From: Ilumatobacter sp.
Lineage (GTDB): Bacteria > Actinomycetota > Acidimicrobiia > Acidimicrobiales > Ilumatobacteraceae
Direction of reading: 5' to 3'
NCBI GenBank assembly: GCA_018666235.1
Contig: JABJAB010000101.1
Span: forward strand, 1 to 23,014
DNA length: 23,014 nucleotides
This document shows positions 7,243 through 15,454 of this stretch, piece by piece. Each line of letters begins with the position of its first letter. Position 1 is the stretch's first letter. The translations under genes were made by a program, and so were the position numbers. A model generated the notes under the pieces. The model worked only from the letters and a program-made list of their open reading frames with translations. It was not told where the DNA came from and did not search any database.

Positions 7243-8040
7243 TCAGATCTCTTCAGCAAATCGTGGCGACAGTCGGTTGAAAATCCACGCGCCAAACGCA
7301 AACGCAACGATGCCACAAACAGCGATGTATCCCCAGCGTGCAAGGCTCGGAAACACGTTGTCGTACAAAATCTCATGCGACGCAGTGACGAACGCTCCCG
7401 TCGGGGTCCACGCTGCCCATTTGTTGACGAAGGGGCTCGGAACTTGACCGATGACAAAAATGATCGGACTGGCGTAGAACAGCAGCTGAGCAACGATGCC
7501 CCAGAGATAGTTGATGTCGTGGAAGAACACGTTCGCGGCTGACAACGCGAGGGAGACACCCGTGGTGAAGATCGCAATGAGGATCAGCAGCGCCGCCATT
7601 GGAATCAACCACTGGAACATGAAGCTCCCGAAGATCAGAAACGTGACTGAGAGAACCAACAATTCGATACACACGGTAACGAACTGGGTGAACACGATCG
7701 AGAGCACCAGATGTTCATGCGGGAACGCAACCTTCTTGATCAGACTGGCACCGCCTTGCACCGAGCCGATACTCGCCCCAACTGAGATCGCAAAGAACTG
7801 GAACGGAAGCAAACCGGACAGGAAATAGAGCGGGAAGTTCTCGACGCCGCTGGCACTACCGCGTGGTGGGACACCGCCAAACACCTTGAGGAAGATGATG
7901 CTGAAGATGATCATTTGGCTGATCGGGTTCAGCAGACTCCATGCCCAGCCAAGAATCGACCCGCGATAACGCGTGCGCAGCTCCTTCAGCGTGAGGAGAT
8001 AAAGAAGATTGCGGTGGGCCACCGCCGACCGAAGCGACAT
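7243..8040 (-). CDS. wzm: Polysaccharide ABC exporter permease (Wzm, ABC-2 type)
   Basis: A 265-residue integral membrane protein with about six hydrophobic spans. The N-terminal amphipathic motif LKELRTRYRGSILGWAWSLL (about residues 18-37) is the hallmark of polysaccharide/polyol-phosphate ABC-2 permeases. NVFFHDINYLWGIVAQLLFY, near residue 170, is the equally conserved 'N.~fRDi.yl....l...~y.sPi' segment before the fifth span. It forms the membrane channel for the lipid-linked glycan and pairs with the ATPase gene 15 nt downstream. ATG start, with an AGGG about 10 nt upstream as a plausible ribosome site. It lies 53 nt after the GT-C-like membrane protein gene, so all five genes from 9587 down to 3474 can be one operon. 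Confidence 0.93.
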   Translation of the reverse strand: MSLRSAVAHRNLLYLLTLKELRTRYRGSILGWAWSLLNPISQMIIFSIIFLKVFGGVPPRGSASGVENFPLYFLSGLLPFQFFAISVGASIGSVQGGASLIKKVAFPHEHLVLSIVFTQFVTVCIELLVLSVTFLIFGSFMFQWLIPMAALLILIAIFTTGVSLALSAANVFFHDINYLWGIVAQLLFYASPIIFVIGQVPSPFVNKWAAWTPTGAFVTASHEILYDNVFPSLARWGYIAVCGIVAFAFGAWIFNRLSPRFAEEI

Positions 8041-8093
8041 GTCGGCCGAACCCTATCCACCCGATGAAGGAACGGCCGCTCGCAGCGAGTCGC

Positions 8094-9587
8094 TCACGCC
8101 GTCACCAACTGGAACAAGGTGTTCAGTCCAGTCAGGACCGCGACCCCCCAGACCACTACAAGTGTCTCGCGGCGCTGGATGGCGGCCGAGGCAGCCACGG
8201 CGATCAAGGGAATCAACGGCAGTGCGAACCGAGCCGGAGCTGCGAAGTCTTGGTTGCTGAAGTACGCGAAATAGAAGGTGTAGAACGGCCCGGCCGTAAG
8301 GAGCATGACCACGGTGATTCGTGCCAGCCAGGTGAGGCGAGCACCGCTGACGACGATGACGGCGGCGCTGAAAAGCAATGCGATGAGGAGCCAATTGGTG
8401 AGTTCGAGACCAGCAATCGTCAACTGCGAGCGAAGCGGGGGAGACAGGTACGGGTTTCTGACCGGAGTGAACGTCGAGCTGAGGTTGGCAACAATCTTCT
8501 CGAACGACACTCCTTCAGCTCGATTGACAACGAACATGGGTGCACTGCCCATCGAGTCAGTCGACACGGAGACTGGCGCTGTGGGAAAGAACCTGGCGTG
8601 GAGACGCCCCGCTACTTCGAGCCGGAAAAGCAGCACGGCTGGGAGGATCGCCAACGGTGCAAGACGTTGCGTCACCGACGCCGTCGCATCAGGGGTCCTG
8701 CGTACCATCAGATACAGCCCACACGCCGCTACCGCAAGGATGTTTGTCGCTTCGACAAGGATCACGCCGACGTAGACGAGTGGAACCCACCACCACCTCA
8801 GTCGTCCCGCTTCGTACTTCACGGTGGCGAGAATGGCCAACGCCCCGGTCAGCATCAGGCTGACGTCAGCATTCACGGTCGCTCCCGCATGGAAGATCGT
8901 GAGCGGTGTGACCAGCAGGAGCACGATGACAGGTGCACGCGATCGGCGGCTGAGGCCCAGGCACGCCATCAGGTACCAGGTCACCGAAAGCGCAGCTGCC
9001 AACCACACGGCGCCGAGCATCCGCGCTGCAGTGACCTTGCTCTCGAAGAGACCGACGGCTGTGAGGAGCCGGGCGCTCACTCCTGTTGTCAGGTAGTACG
9101 GCGGGAACTGCGCTGCGGCCGTGTTGAATCCGTTTTCCTGAAAATCGTTGGGGTCGTAAGTGGCCAGACCGCAAGCCGGCCCGACGTAACCCGGGGCGTC
9201 AACGCTCCGGCACGCCGCCTCGGCGAGGGTTTCCTGCCCGATGCGATCGTTGCGCACCGGAATGTCGAAGTCCCCCGCTCGGATGACGTAGTCAATGTGC
9301 TGTAACTCATCAATCGGTGACAACGTCTCGTAACTCCTGACATGGAGTCCCACCAACAGCAGCGACGCGACGAGCAACAATCCGCAGATCTTCCAGTCGG
9401 TTCGCGTCCAGATCGGAGCTGGGGGTGAGCCCTGATCTTCGCCGTCTACTGGGGTGGAGGCATCTGCCTCTGTGGCGCTGGAGACGTCGTTGGGTCCGGC
9501 CGATGATGCCGAGTCGACCGACTCCGTATCGGACCCAAGATCGCGGACGCCCTCGGGCTCCGCTGGCTTTGAGGAGAACTGGACCAC
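8094..9587 (-). CDS. Polytopic membrane protein, GT-C/DUF2142-like
   Basis: A 497-residue protein. The first 65 residues are hydrophilic, acidic and Ser/Pro/Asp-rich and should be cytoplasmic. A first span (about 68-84) leads into a loop with SPIDELQHIDYVIRAGD (about 90-106), resembling the acidic 'pDE..H' first-loop motif of lipid-linked GT-C glycosyltransferases and of the DUF2142 group. Many further hydrophobic segments follow, about ten in total. A role in adding a sugar from a polyprenyl-phosphate donor outside the membrane, or another membrane step in glycan assembly, is inferred from fold and context; the substrate is unknown. The start is GTG; the ribosome site is weak, so a slightly different start is possible. 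It is preceded by a 168-nt gap after the tandem GT2 gene and followed by wzm after 53 nt. Confidence 0.7.
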   Translation of the reverse strand: MVQFSSKPAEPEGVRDLGSDTESVDSASSAGPNDVSSATEADASTPVDGEDQGSPPAPIWTRTDWKICGLLLVASLLLVGLHVRSYETLSPIDELQHIDYVIRAGDFDIPVRNDRIGQETLAEAACRSVDAPGYVGPACGLATYDPNDFQENGFNTAAAQFPPYYLTTGVSARLLTAVGLFESKVTAARMLGAVWLAAALSVTWYLMACLGLSRRSRAPVIVLLLVTPLTIFHAGATVNADVSLMLTGALAILATVKYEAGRLRWWWVPLVYVGVILVEATNILAVAACGLYLMVRRTPDATASVTQRLAPLAILPAVLLFRLEVAGRLHARFFPTAPVSVSTDSMGSAPMFVVNRAEGVSFEKIVANLSSTFTPVRNPYLSPPLRSQLTIAGLELTNWLLIALLFSAAVIVVSGARLTWLARITVVMLLTAGPFYTFYFAYFSNQDFAAPARFALPLIPLIAVAASAAIQRRETLVVVWGVAVLTGLNTLFQLVTA

Positions 9588-9755
9588 GGGTGGTCAACGT
9601 ATCAGTGGTCGGATCGTTCGCGAACTCAATGACTCACGGCTGAGGCCTCGAGCGATGTTCGGCGGACTGGGGAATGCAAGTCATGATTCGACCTATCAGA
9701 ACACGCTCATCGAAGATCCTGATGACCAGCACCGTGAGTGCCCGGTGGGCCGTCG

Positions 9756-11468
9756 TCAAGAACTGTTGCGCTTGATGGAGCGTCGGACCGCCATCGCGAA
9801 CGTGTCGGGTTTGGTGGCTCCGTGGCCAGCGAAGGTTGGCTCATCGAGCGGCCACTCGAGCCAGTCGAACCAGAGAGGCGAGAGTCGTGGGTTGTAGTAC
9901 GGGTCGTTGCGCAACTCGTGTGCCCAACGCTGCTCGATGTATTCGGTCTCTCTTGGCAGCACCTTGCCGATTCGTGTCCGGCTCTCAAAGTGGTACCAGA
10001 GTGAATGTGGTGTCCAAATAATCCGATAGCCAGCGGCACGAATGCGCAATGACAGGTCGACGTCGTTGTAGTTGAGCGGTAACTCTTCGGGAAACCCGCC
10101 GACCTCGTTGAAGAGCTCAGCAGACATCATGGCCACAGCGGCGGTGACGCCGCTGCACTCCCGCGCGACAGCGAGCGGGCGAAGTGGCAGTGGGCCGGGC
10201 GAGGCGCCCGACCAGCCGGTGCTGGCGTGATGGGGCCCGTGGAAGTAGACGTGACCACCGTGCTGGATGGTGCCGTCGTCGAAGAGCAGCTTCGAGCCGG
10301 CCATGCCGACAGGGCCCGATGCCCCTTCGCTCGGGCCGGTCACAAGGCCGACGAGTACCTGGATGCTGTCCGGCTCAATCAACTCAGTGTCGTCGTTGAG
10401 GAACAGCAGGAGATCGCCTGATGCAGCGGCGGCTCCCTCGTTCATCTTCGTCGAGAAGTTGAACTCGCCGTGGTGCTCGACCAGTACGAGGCGCTCACCG
10501 ACGAGATCTTGGAGCGTGGTGATCACCGCAGGAGGGGTGTCGTCGTCGATGATGACGACGAACTCAAGGTCGGAGTACGTCGACCGTTCGACAATGCTGC
10601 GCACGGCCTCGACGACGAAACACCGACTGATCCCCCAGATATGGCCCGCCGACCCACGGGTCGGAATGAGGACACTGACCTGCGGAGGGGGAGACGGCAA
10701 TGTGTTCTGGACCCGATAGATGCCCTCGTGTTCTGTCGTGTTGACAGTTGCGTCGAGACCGATTCGCTCGCAGTGCTCGGCCACAGCGCGCTGACCGGCA
10801 TCGAACGCCCACGGTTTTGCATCGACGCCGGCCGCGACACTGGTAGGCGCCTGACGCCAGTGATAGAGCACCGCGGGGACATGCGCGATTTGTCGGGCGG
10901 TCTCGCCAAGTCGAAGCATGAGGTCGTGGTCCTGGGCGCCGTCGAACCCAGAACGAAATCCGCCGAGGTCGACGACGAGCGACCGTCGCGCCATGACGAA
11001 GTGGGTGATGTAGTTCTGATTCCGCAGTCGTTCGGGCGACCATTGGGGTTTGAGGCACGGCCCGATGTGTTGGCCGCTCGCGTCGAGGAAGTCGTGGTCG
11101 CTATAGACGACGTCCACGCCGTCGTTGGCTGCGGCGAGCATCGTGGCGATCGCGTCGCTGCGGAGGACGTCGTCATGATCGAGGAACGCCACGAACTTGC
11201 CGGTGGCTGCGGCGAGGCCGTCATTGCTCGCTGCGACGATTCCGCCCTGCTCAGGTCGATGCAGAACGATGTTGCTGCTCCGGTCGGCTGCTCGACGAAG
11301 GAGTTCCGCAACACCGTCACGTGTCGACCCGTCGTTCACGATGATGTGTTCGACGTTGTGTGCGGTCTGGAGCTCAACCGATTCGAGGCAGGCAGCGAGA
11401 TGAGCCGGATCGGGATTGAAGACCGGTGTGATCACCGAGACCAAGGGGTCGATGAGCGATTCTTTCAT
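9756..11468 (-). CDS. Tandem-domain glycosyltransferase (GT2-GT2)
   Basis: A 570-residue protein with two complete family 2 domains. Domain 1 (about 8-205) has SVITPVFNPDPAHLAACLES, IIVNDGSTRDG (42-52), AFLDHDD (94-100, metal site) and AQDHDLMLRL (178-187, catalytic-base region). Domain 2 (about 263-500) has VSVLIPTRGS, NEGAAAASGDLLLFLNDDTE (LNDD at 357-360) and LNYNDVDLSLRIRAAGYRI, where Asn-Asp stands in place of the usual Glu-Asp, then WYHFESRTR. The tandem arrangement is common in O-antigen and capsule loci and may let one protein add two residues or build a repeating disaccharide (inference). The ATG overlaps the stop of the upstream coiled-coil gene as ATGA, so translation is coupled. 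No membrane span is visible. Confidence 0.88.
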   Translation of the reverse strand: MKESLIDPLVSVITPVFNPDPAHLAACLESVELQTAHNVEHIIVNDGSTRDGVAELLRRAADRSSNIVLHRPEQGGIVAASNDGLAAATGKFVAFLDHDDVLRSDAIATMLAAANDGVDVVYSDHDFLDASGQHIGPCLKPQWSPERLRNQNYITHFVMARRSLVVDLGGFRSGFDGAQDHDLMLRLGETARQIAHVPAVLYHWRQAPTSVAAGVDAKPWAFDAGQRAVAEHCERIGLDATVNTTEHEGIYRVQNTLPSPPPQVSVLIPTRGSAGHIWGISRCFVVEAVRSIVERSTYSDLEFVVIIDDDTPPAVITTLQDLVGERLVLVEHHGEFNFSTKMNEGAAAASGDLLLFLNDDTELIEPDSIQVLVGLVTGPSEGASGPVGMAGSKLLFDDGTIQHGGHVYFHGPHHASTGWSGASPGPLPLRPLAVARECSGVTAAVAMMSAELFNEVGGFPEELPLNYNDVDLSLRIRAAGYRIIWTPHSLWYHFESRTRIGKVLPRETEYIEQRWAHELRNDPYYNPRLSPLWFDWLEWPLDEPTFAGHGATKPDTFAMAVRRSIKRNSS

Positions 11469-11788
11469 CGCTCGAATGTCGCGAGTCGGCGCTGGACTCG
11501 TCGAACGACTCGGCCGACCATATGTCTTGCACGTTGGATCACGATGCGATGAACTTTGCCAATGTTGTGTCGCGCCTGGCCGAGAGCGACGGTGAGTTCC
11601 ATGACCTCCCCACGCAGTTCGCCGTTGGCCTGCTCGGCGATCTTGACTGCCTCGCTCGCCCCAACAAGTTCAGTCCGAAGATCGTCGTAGCTCTGCTCAA
11701 GTGGTCCAACCAGACGTCGCAACCGCTTGTTCTCCGCAATTAGCGCCTCGACGTCGTGGACCACCTCTGTTTGGTCCACTTCAGGCAT
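11465..11788 (-). CDS. Small coiled-coil protein with basic C-terminal helix (coil 1)
   Basis: A 107-residue protein of no family I recognise. Residues about 10-75 show heptad spacing of Val/Leu/Ile, for example DVEALIAENKRLRRLVGPLE and later LRGEVMELTVALGQA, as expected for a parallel coiled coil. The last 30 residues (KVHRIVIQRARHMVGRVVRR and following) form a strongly basic amphipathic helix that could lie on the membrane or bind phosphate-rich partners. There are no cysteines and no signal peptide. It overlaps the tandem GT2 gene by 4 nt (ATGA), which usually goes with stoichiometric production of interacting proteins. Role as scaffold or tether is inference. It is the first gene of the minus-strand block that starts at the 235-nt divergent region, so a promoter should lie just upstream. 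Confidence 0.7.
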   Translation of the reverse strand: MPEVDQTEVVHDVEALIAENKRLRRLVGPLEQSYDDLRTELVGASEAVKIAEQANGELRGEVMELTVALGQARHNIGKVHRIVIQRARHMVGRVVRRVQRRLATFER

Positions 11789-11904
11789 AGCTCAAGTGTA
11801 TCTTCGCTCCCATTGGGGCTCGCGGTGCTCGATCAGCAATGTCATGACCCGTAGAGGCGTCGGCAAACCTCAACCAGAAACACTCTGAGAGTACGCTCTG
11901 CCCA

Positions 11905-12027
11905 ATGTTTGAACCCGTCGCAGCCCGCGATGGCGTGGGTGCACAGCGTTCCGGGGCGCCTGCACGGGAGACAACACGGCAACCACTGCTGCGCGTGGGC
12001 CAGCTGATCGCGAGGTTCGCCGAGTGA
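11905..12027 (+). CDS. Possible 40-residue leader ORF before the GT2-GT4 fusion gene
   Basis: An ATG frame of 40 codons begins at 11905 and ends in TGA overlapping the GTG start of the next gene (GTGA), the same coupling geometry seen elsewhere in the locus. The predicted peptide is basic and Arg/Ala/Gly-rich with no recognised motif. No Shine-Dalgarno sequence precedes its ATG. It may be a translated leader, the tail of a lost gene, or chance in GC-rich DNA. Confidence 0.2.
   Translation: MFEPVAARDGVGAQRSGAPARETTRQPLLRVGQLIARFAE
12012..12015 (+). promoter_or_regulatory. Shine-Dalgarno site supporting the GTG start at 12024
   Basis: GAGG lies 8 nt upstream of the GTG. This supports GTG at 12024 as the start of the fusion gene, which has no in-frame ATG alternative near the GT2 domain's first strand. 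Confidence 0.5.
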
Positions 12028-14093
12028 CTCCTCCGCTGATTCCGGTGGTCGTCGTCACACACGAGGGCCTGTCAGAGAGGCTCAGCCGATGCCTGGAGGC
12101 ACTGCGCGATGCCGGTGGTGTCGGACCTGTCATCGTCATCAACAACAGTGAGCGGGAAAGCAAGAGTGAAGCAGATCTCGAAGATCTGTACGGTGCGGTA
12201 TTGATCCGTACAGCGAATCGCGGGTACGGCGCGGCGGCCAACGACGGGTTCAGCGAAGTCCGTCGTCTTTCCCCCAGCGCAACGGCGATCGCACTCCTCA
12301 ACGACGATGTCACCGTTGCTCCCGGCTGGATCGAGGGGTTGAGCGACGCGCTGGCAGAAGGATGGAACGTCGCCCAGCCCAAATTGCTGATGGCGTCATC
12401 GTTGGCAGCCGACGTCGCCCTGGTGAACAGCGTGGGCGTCACACTCGACCGGCACGGCGCCGGAGTCGATATCGGCTACGGCGAACCCGACAGTTCGGTA
12501 TTTGACGGGATCGCCGACATCGAGATCTTCACCGGGGGAGCGGTGCTCTTCTCCCGTGCGTTCCTCGATCTCACTGGGGGGTTCGACGAACGCTTCTTCC
12601 TCTACTACGAAGACGTGGACCTGGCACTGCGCGGCAGAGAACTGGGCCAGCGTTACGCGTGTGTTCCCGATTCGATCGCCTGGCACGAAGGCGGCGCCTC
12701 GACTTCGGTCCTGGGCGAGATGACCCGCCGCCTCCAGGACCGCAACCGGGTTTGGTGCGCCATACGCTTCGGCCGGCTGCCGACGATCGTTCGAGCCGTC
12801 TGGCTGTCGTTGCGGCGGCTTCGCCGCGCCCCACATGCAGCCCACTGGCGTGCCCTTGTCGGTGGACTGGCTGGCGGCCCACGACGTCTCTGGGAACGGA
12901 CGCAGGCGCGACGACCCCGACACCGAGATGCGGACGCCCCGAGCCCACCGGGCGACGTCCGCACCGAGGGCGTCAACCTGCTCGGATACCACCATTCAGC
13001 CAGCGGCCTGGGCACAGCGGTGCGACAGCTCCACCGTTCACTCGCCGCTGCAGGCGTGGCGGTCTCGATCTTCGACGTTGACACCTCCAACAGCCCGCGC
13101 GTCGAGGCCGACGACGGTGCCCGGGGGTCGACGATCGTTCGACAGACGACGCTTGCGGTCGTCACCGCGCCCGAACTTCCGGGAGCGTTGGCAGCGCGTC
13201 CGAAACTTCGTGCGGTGGACCGGGTTGTCGGCTACTGGTTTTGGGAAGTGGCCGAGGTTCCTGTGACGCATCGATCCGGAATCGAGCTCGTCGACGAGAT
13301 CTGGGCGCCGACGACCTTCATTGCGGACGCCTATCGCTCGGTCCCCGGCGGGCCGCCGGTTGCGCATCAGCCGATGTACCTCTCCTGCCCCGCACTCGAC
13401 GATGGAGCGCGGGATGCGTGGCGTCGCCGCTGCGCACCGAATGGCGAGTTCGTTTTCCTCGTCACCCTCGACCTGTTCAGCATCGTCGAACGCAAGAATC
13501 CCTTCGGCGCCATCGATGCCTTCGTTGCGGCATTCGGACCGACCGACTCGACGGTTCGGCTGGTCATCAAGACGCTCAACGGCGACCAGCGTCCCGAGGC
13601 ACTGGCCCGCATCGCGGACCACGCGGCGCAATCCGGCATCGCTGACCAGATTGAGATCTTCGACTCCTTCATCAGCAACGATGAAATGACTGGACTCATC
13701 TCCGCCGCTGACTGCCTCGTCTCGTTGCACCGCGGCGAAGGGCTGGGTCTCCAGCTCGCATCAGCGATGTGGTTGGAAACCCCGGTGATCGCCTCTCGCT
13801 ACTCGGGCAACCTGGACTTCATGTCCGACGAGACCGCAGCGCTGGTCGACGTGAAACTGATCGACGTCGAGTATGGCGAGGGCGCGTATCCCGACGGATT
13901 CCAGTGGGCGGACCCTGATCTCGGTCAGGCAGCGACGTGGATGAGCCGCATGGTCAATGACCTGGACCTTCGCGGGCGACTCGTCGAAGCTGCGCTTGAG
14001 CACATGCACGGCCAGCCAGCCGAGAAGGCATTCGGTCTGAATTGCGCTCGAGCCCTCGGCATCAGCGAGCAACCCGCAAATGGTCCCAACTGA
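12024..14093 (+). CDS. Bifunctional glycosyltransferase, GT2 plus GT4-like domains
   Basis: A 689-residue fusion. The N-terminal rhamnosyltransferase-like GT2 domain (about 5-260) has VVVVTHEGLSERLSRCLEAL, VIVINN (37-41), ALLNDDV (90-96, metal site), GGFDERFFLYYEDVDLALRG (185-204) and WHEGG (220-224). A basic Arg/Pro-rich linker (about 262-310) leads to a GT4-like GT-B domain (about 316-680): GVNLLGYHHSASGLGTAVRQ, GYWFWEVAEVP (403-413), RKNPFGAIDAF (490-500), LVIKTLNGDQR (513-523) and LVSLHRGEGLGLQLASAMW (565-583). The E-x7-E motif is incomplete: Glu572 is present but position 580 is Ser. It is the only plus-strand gene between 3.5 and 23 kb, so it needs its own promoter in 11789-12023. The GT4 half is a clear paralogue of the C-terminal half of the 15455-17680 product. 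Confidence 0.87.
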   Translation: MTPPLIPVVVVTHEGLSERLSRCLEALRDAGGVGPVIVINNSERESKSEADLEDLYGAVLIRTANRGYGAAANDGFSEVRRLSPSATAIALLNDDVTVAPGWIEGLSDALAEGWNVAQPKLLMASSLAADVALVNSVGVTLDRHGAGVDIGYGEPDSSVFDGIADIEIFTGGAVLFSRAFLDLTGGFDERFFLYYEDVDLALRGRELGQRYACVPDSIAWHEGGASTSVLGEMTRRLQDRNRVWCAIRFGRLPTIVRAVWLSLRRLRRAPHAAHWRALVGGLAGGPRRLWERTQARRPRHRDADAPSPPGDVRTEGVNLLGYHHSASGLGTAVRQLHRSLAAAGVAVSIFDVDTSNSPRVEADDGARGSTIVRQTTLAVVTAPELPGALAARPKLRAVDRVVGYWFWEVAEVPVTHRSGIELVDEIWAPTTFIADAYRSVPGGPPVAHQPMYLSCPALDDGARDAWRRRCAPNGEFVFLVTLDLFSIVERKNPFGAIDAFVAAFGPTDSTVRLVIKTLNGDQRPEALARIADHAAQSGIADQIEIFDSFISNDEMTGLISAADCLVSLHRGEGLGLQLASAMWLETPVIASRYSGNLDFMSDETAALVDVKLIDVEYGEGAYPDGFQWADPDLGQAATWMSRMVNDLDLRGRLVEAALEHMHGQPAEKAFGLNCARALGISEQPANGPN

Positions 14094-14104
14094 TTTGGAC
14101 TGTT

Positions 14105-14120
14105 GGCGCGGTTGCGCGCC
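14105..14120. terminator. Hairpin in the convergent gap, possible two-way terminator
   Basis: GGCGCG-GTTG-CGCGCC, a perfect 6-bp all-GC stem with a 4-nt loop, lies 11 nt after the stop of the plus-strand fusion gene and between two convergent genes. It lacks a clear U-tract, but location and stability favour a transcription end. Confidence 0.45.
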
Positions 14121-14185
14121 TTGTCGCAACAATTTCCGATTCTGAGCTCGTCGATCTGGGGTGACGGGAAAGGTACCGCTGAGGG

Positions 14186-15064
14186 TCACTGCGCTGGGCG
14201 AGAGGCGACGACGCTCTTCCACCGGTTGAGGAAGACTTGTTGCTGCTTGGAAACATCGGGTGGGGATGTAGCGGAGCCATGATGTTCATGAACAACGCGC
14301 ACCGAATCAACGACCTGGGTCCCTCCACCGAGTTCGGCGGCGCGTAGGGCGAAGTCGACGTCCTCGTAGTAGGCGGGGTGATACGCAAGGTCGAAGCCCC
14401 CCAATCTGGAGAACAATTTCGACGAGAGGAACCAGCACGCAGCCGAGGCGTAGTCCGGCGTATGCGATCCGGCCTGGAGAATCGGTCGTGTATCACCGTC
14501 GTCGATGATCCTCATGCCCAGTTCTTGGAGCGACCCGTCCGGGAAGATCAACGCCGGCGCCGAGATGAGGTCGGGCTTCGACCGGGCGGCATCGAGGAGC
14601 GAGCGCAGTTGGCCGGAGGACACGATGACGTCGGGATTGACGAATGCGAGCATCGCAGCGCGTGCCGCCGCGGCCCCGGCATTATTGCCGCCACCAAACC
14701 CAAGATTGGCCGTTGGCTGAATCAGGCGGACCCCTCGTGAGGAGATAGCGACTCGGTTGCCTGCGGCATGACCACGGTGCGGATGATCATTGTCGACAAC
14801 AATTACCTCGGCCGCGATCCCATCTGCGGCGACGGACGCGCCGAGCGAGTCAAGGCAGTGATCAAGAACCAATCCCGTCCCGAAGGCAACAATCACAATG
14901 CTCAGCTCGGGCCTCTCGACCCATGGAAAGGTGACGCGAGGAACGGGAGAGTCAGTGACACGGACGACTGCTGCTTCCTGTTCGATCACGCTCAACGATC
15001 CGACCTGTGCGTGATCGGCAAGCTGGCTGGTTGATGGATCATTCCTGAGCGGACGCAGCGTCAC
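14186..15064 (-). CDS. GT2 glycosyltransferase, rhamnosyltransferase-like
   Basis: A 292-residue family 2 enzyme. A 50-residue N-terminal extension of unknown role precedes the catalytic domain: LSIVIVAFGTGLVLDHCLDS (54-73), AEVIVVDND (85-93), TANLGFGGGNNAGAAAARAA (118-137), VNPDV (142-146, metal site), CWFLSSKLFSRLGGFD (210-225) and AYYEDVDFALRAAELG (231-246), then HEHHGSA (259-265). The pattern 'N.GfggG.N.G' with 'NPDv' and 'yyEDvDl' is typical of dTDP-rhamnose-type transferases, though donor use is not provable from sequence. The start is GTG, overlapping the stop of the upstream coiled-coil gene as GTGA. It is the last gene of the minus-strand run that begins with aceE and converges on the GT2-GT4 gene. 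Confidence 0.88.
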   Translation of the reverse strand: MTLRPLRNDPSTSQLADHAQVGSLSVIEQEAAVVRVTDSPVPRVTFPWVERPELSIVIVAFGTGLVLDHCLDSLGASVAADGIAAEVIVVDNDHPHRGHAAGNRVAISSRGVRLIQPTANLGFGGGNNAGAAAARAAMLAFVNPDVIVSSGQLRSLLDAARSKPDLISAPALIFPDGSLQELGMRIIDDGDTRPILQAGSHTPDYASAACWFLSSKLFSRLGGFDLAYHPAYYEDVDFALRAAELGGGTQVVDSVRVVHEHHGSATSPPDVSKQQQVFLNRWKSVVASRPAQ

Positions 15065-15444
15065 GCGGGTCTAGTGAGGGTTGCGGCTGTGCCATCAGGG
15101 CGCTTGACCAACTCGGCGACGATTGCCAGAAGTTGATCGTTGGTCGCCTGGAGTTCGGCGATCGTCGTTTCGAGCGCCGTCACCCGCTGCATCCGATCGT
15201 CAAGTATGGCGGTGATCGCTGAGAGCGATTCGCTGGCGAGAACGGTTGCCTCGGCACGAATGGCGTCGATCCTCGGGAGCAGTGCGCCTTCAACGGCGGA
15301 CGCAATGGCGCCGCTTAGCTCGGCTGTCTGACGGCTGGTACGTTCTCGGCCATCTTCCTTGACCGCTTCGAAGTGTTCGTTGAGGTAGCCCCGCAGGGGA
15401 CTCGTCACGCTTCGAGCAGCGCTGGCCAGGCGAGTGTTTGGCAT
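15061..15444 (-). CDS. Small coiled-coil protein (coil 2)
   Basis: A predicted 127-residue protein starting at the ATG at 15444, 10 nt after the stop of the upstream gene. An in-frame TTG at 15471 would add nine residues and overlap that gene by 17 nt, so I prefer ATG. It has no recognised family. The N-terminal part (RLASAARSVTSPLRGYLNEH) could form an amphipathic helix. From about residue 75 the heptads are strong, as in ITAILDDRMQRVTALETTIA then ELQATNDQLLAIVAELVKR. It overlaps the downstream rhamnosyltransferase-like gene by 4 nt (GTGA). The segment AILDDRMQRVT closely resembles AVLDDVDQRMT in coil 3, suggesting common ancestry. A scaffold or tether role for the adjacent glycosyltransferase is inference. 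Confidence 0.7.
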   Translation of the reverse strand: MPNTRLASAARSVTSPLRGYLNEHFEAVKEDGRERTSRQTAELSGAIASAVEGALLPRIDAIRAEATVLASESLSAITAILDDRMQRVTALETTIAELQATNDQLLAIVAELVKRPDGTAATLTRPA

Positions 15445-15454
15445 CTGGCGTACG

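Noticed and set aside
5944..7542. Long plus-strand open frame of 532 codons opposite the Wzt gene
   Set aside because: It is antisense to a gene with complete ABC ATPase motifs, its translation has no recognisable domain, and long antisense frames are expected in GC-rich DNA.
8064..9305. Plus-strand open frame of 413 codons opposite the GT-C-like membrane protein gene
   Set aside because: Translation is Arg/Gln/His-rich low-complexity sequence without motifs, while the minus strand encodes a coherent multi-span membrane protein.
10470..11552. Plus-strand open frame of 360 codons opposite the tandem GT2 gene
   Set aside because: Antisense to well-defined GT2 motifs; no domain and no ribosome site.
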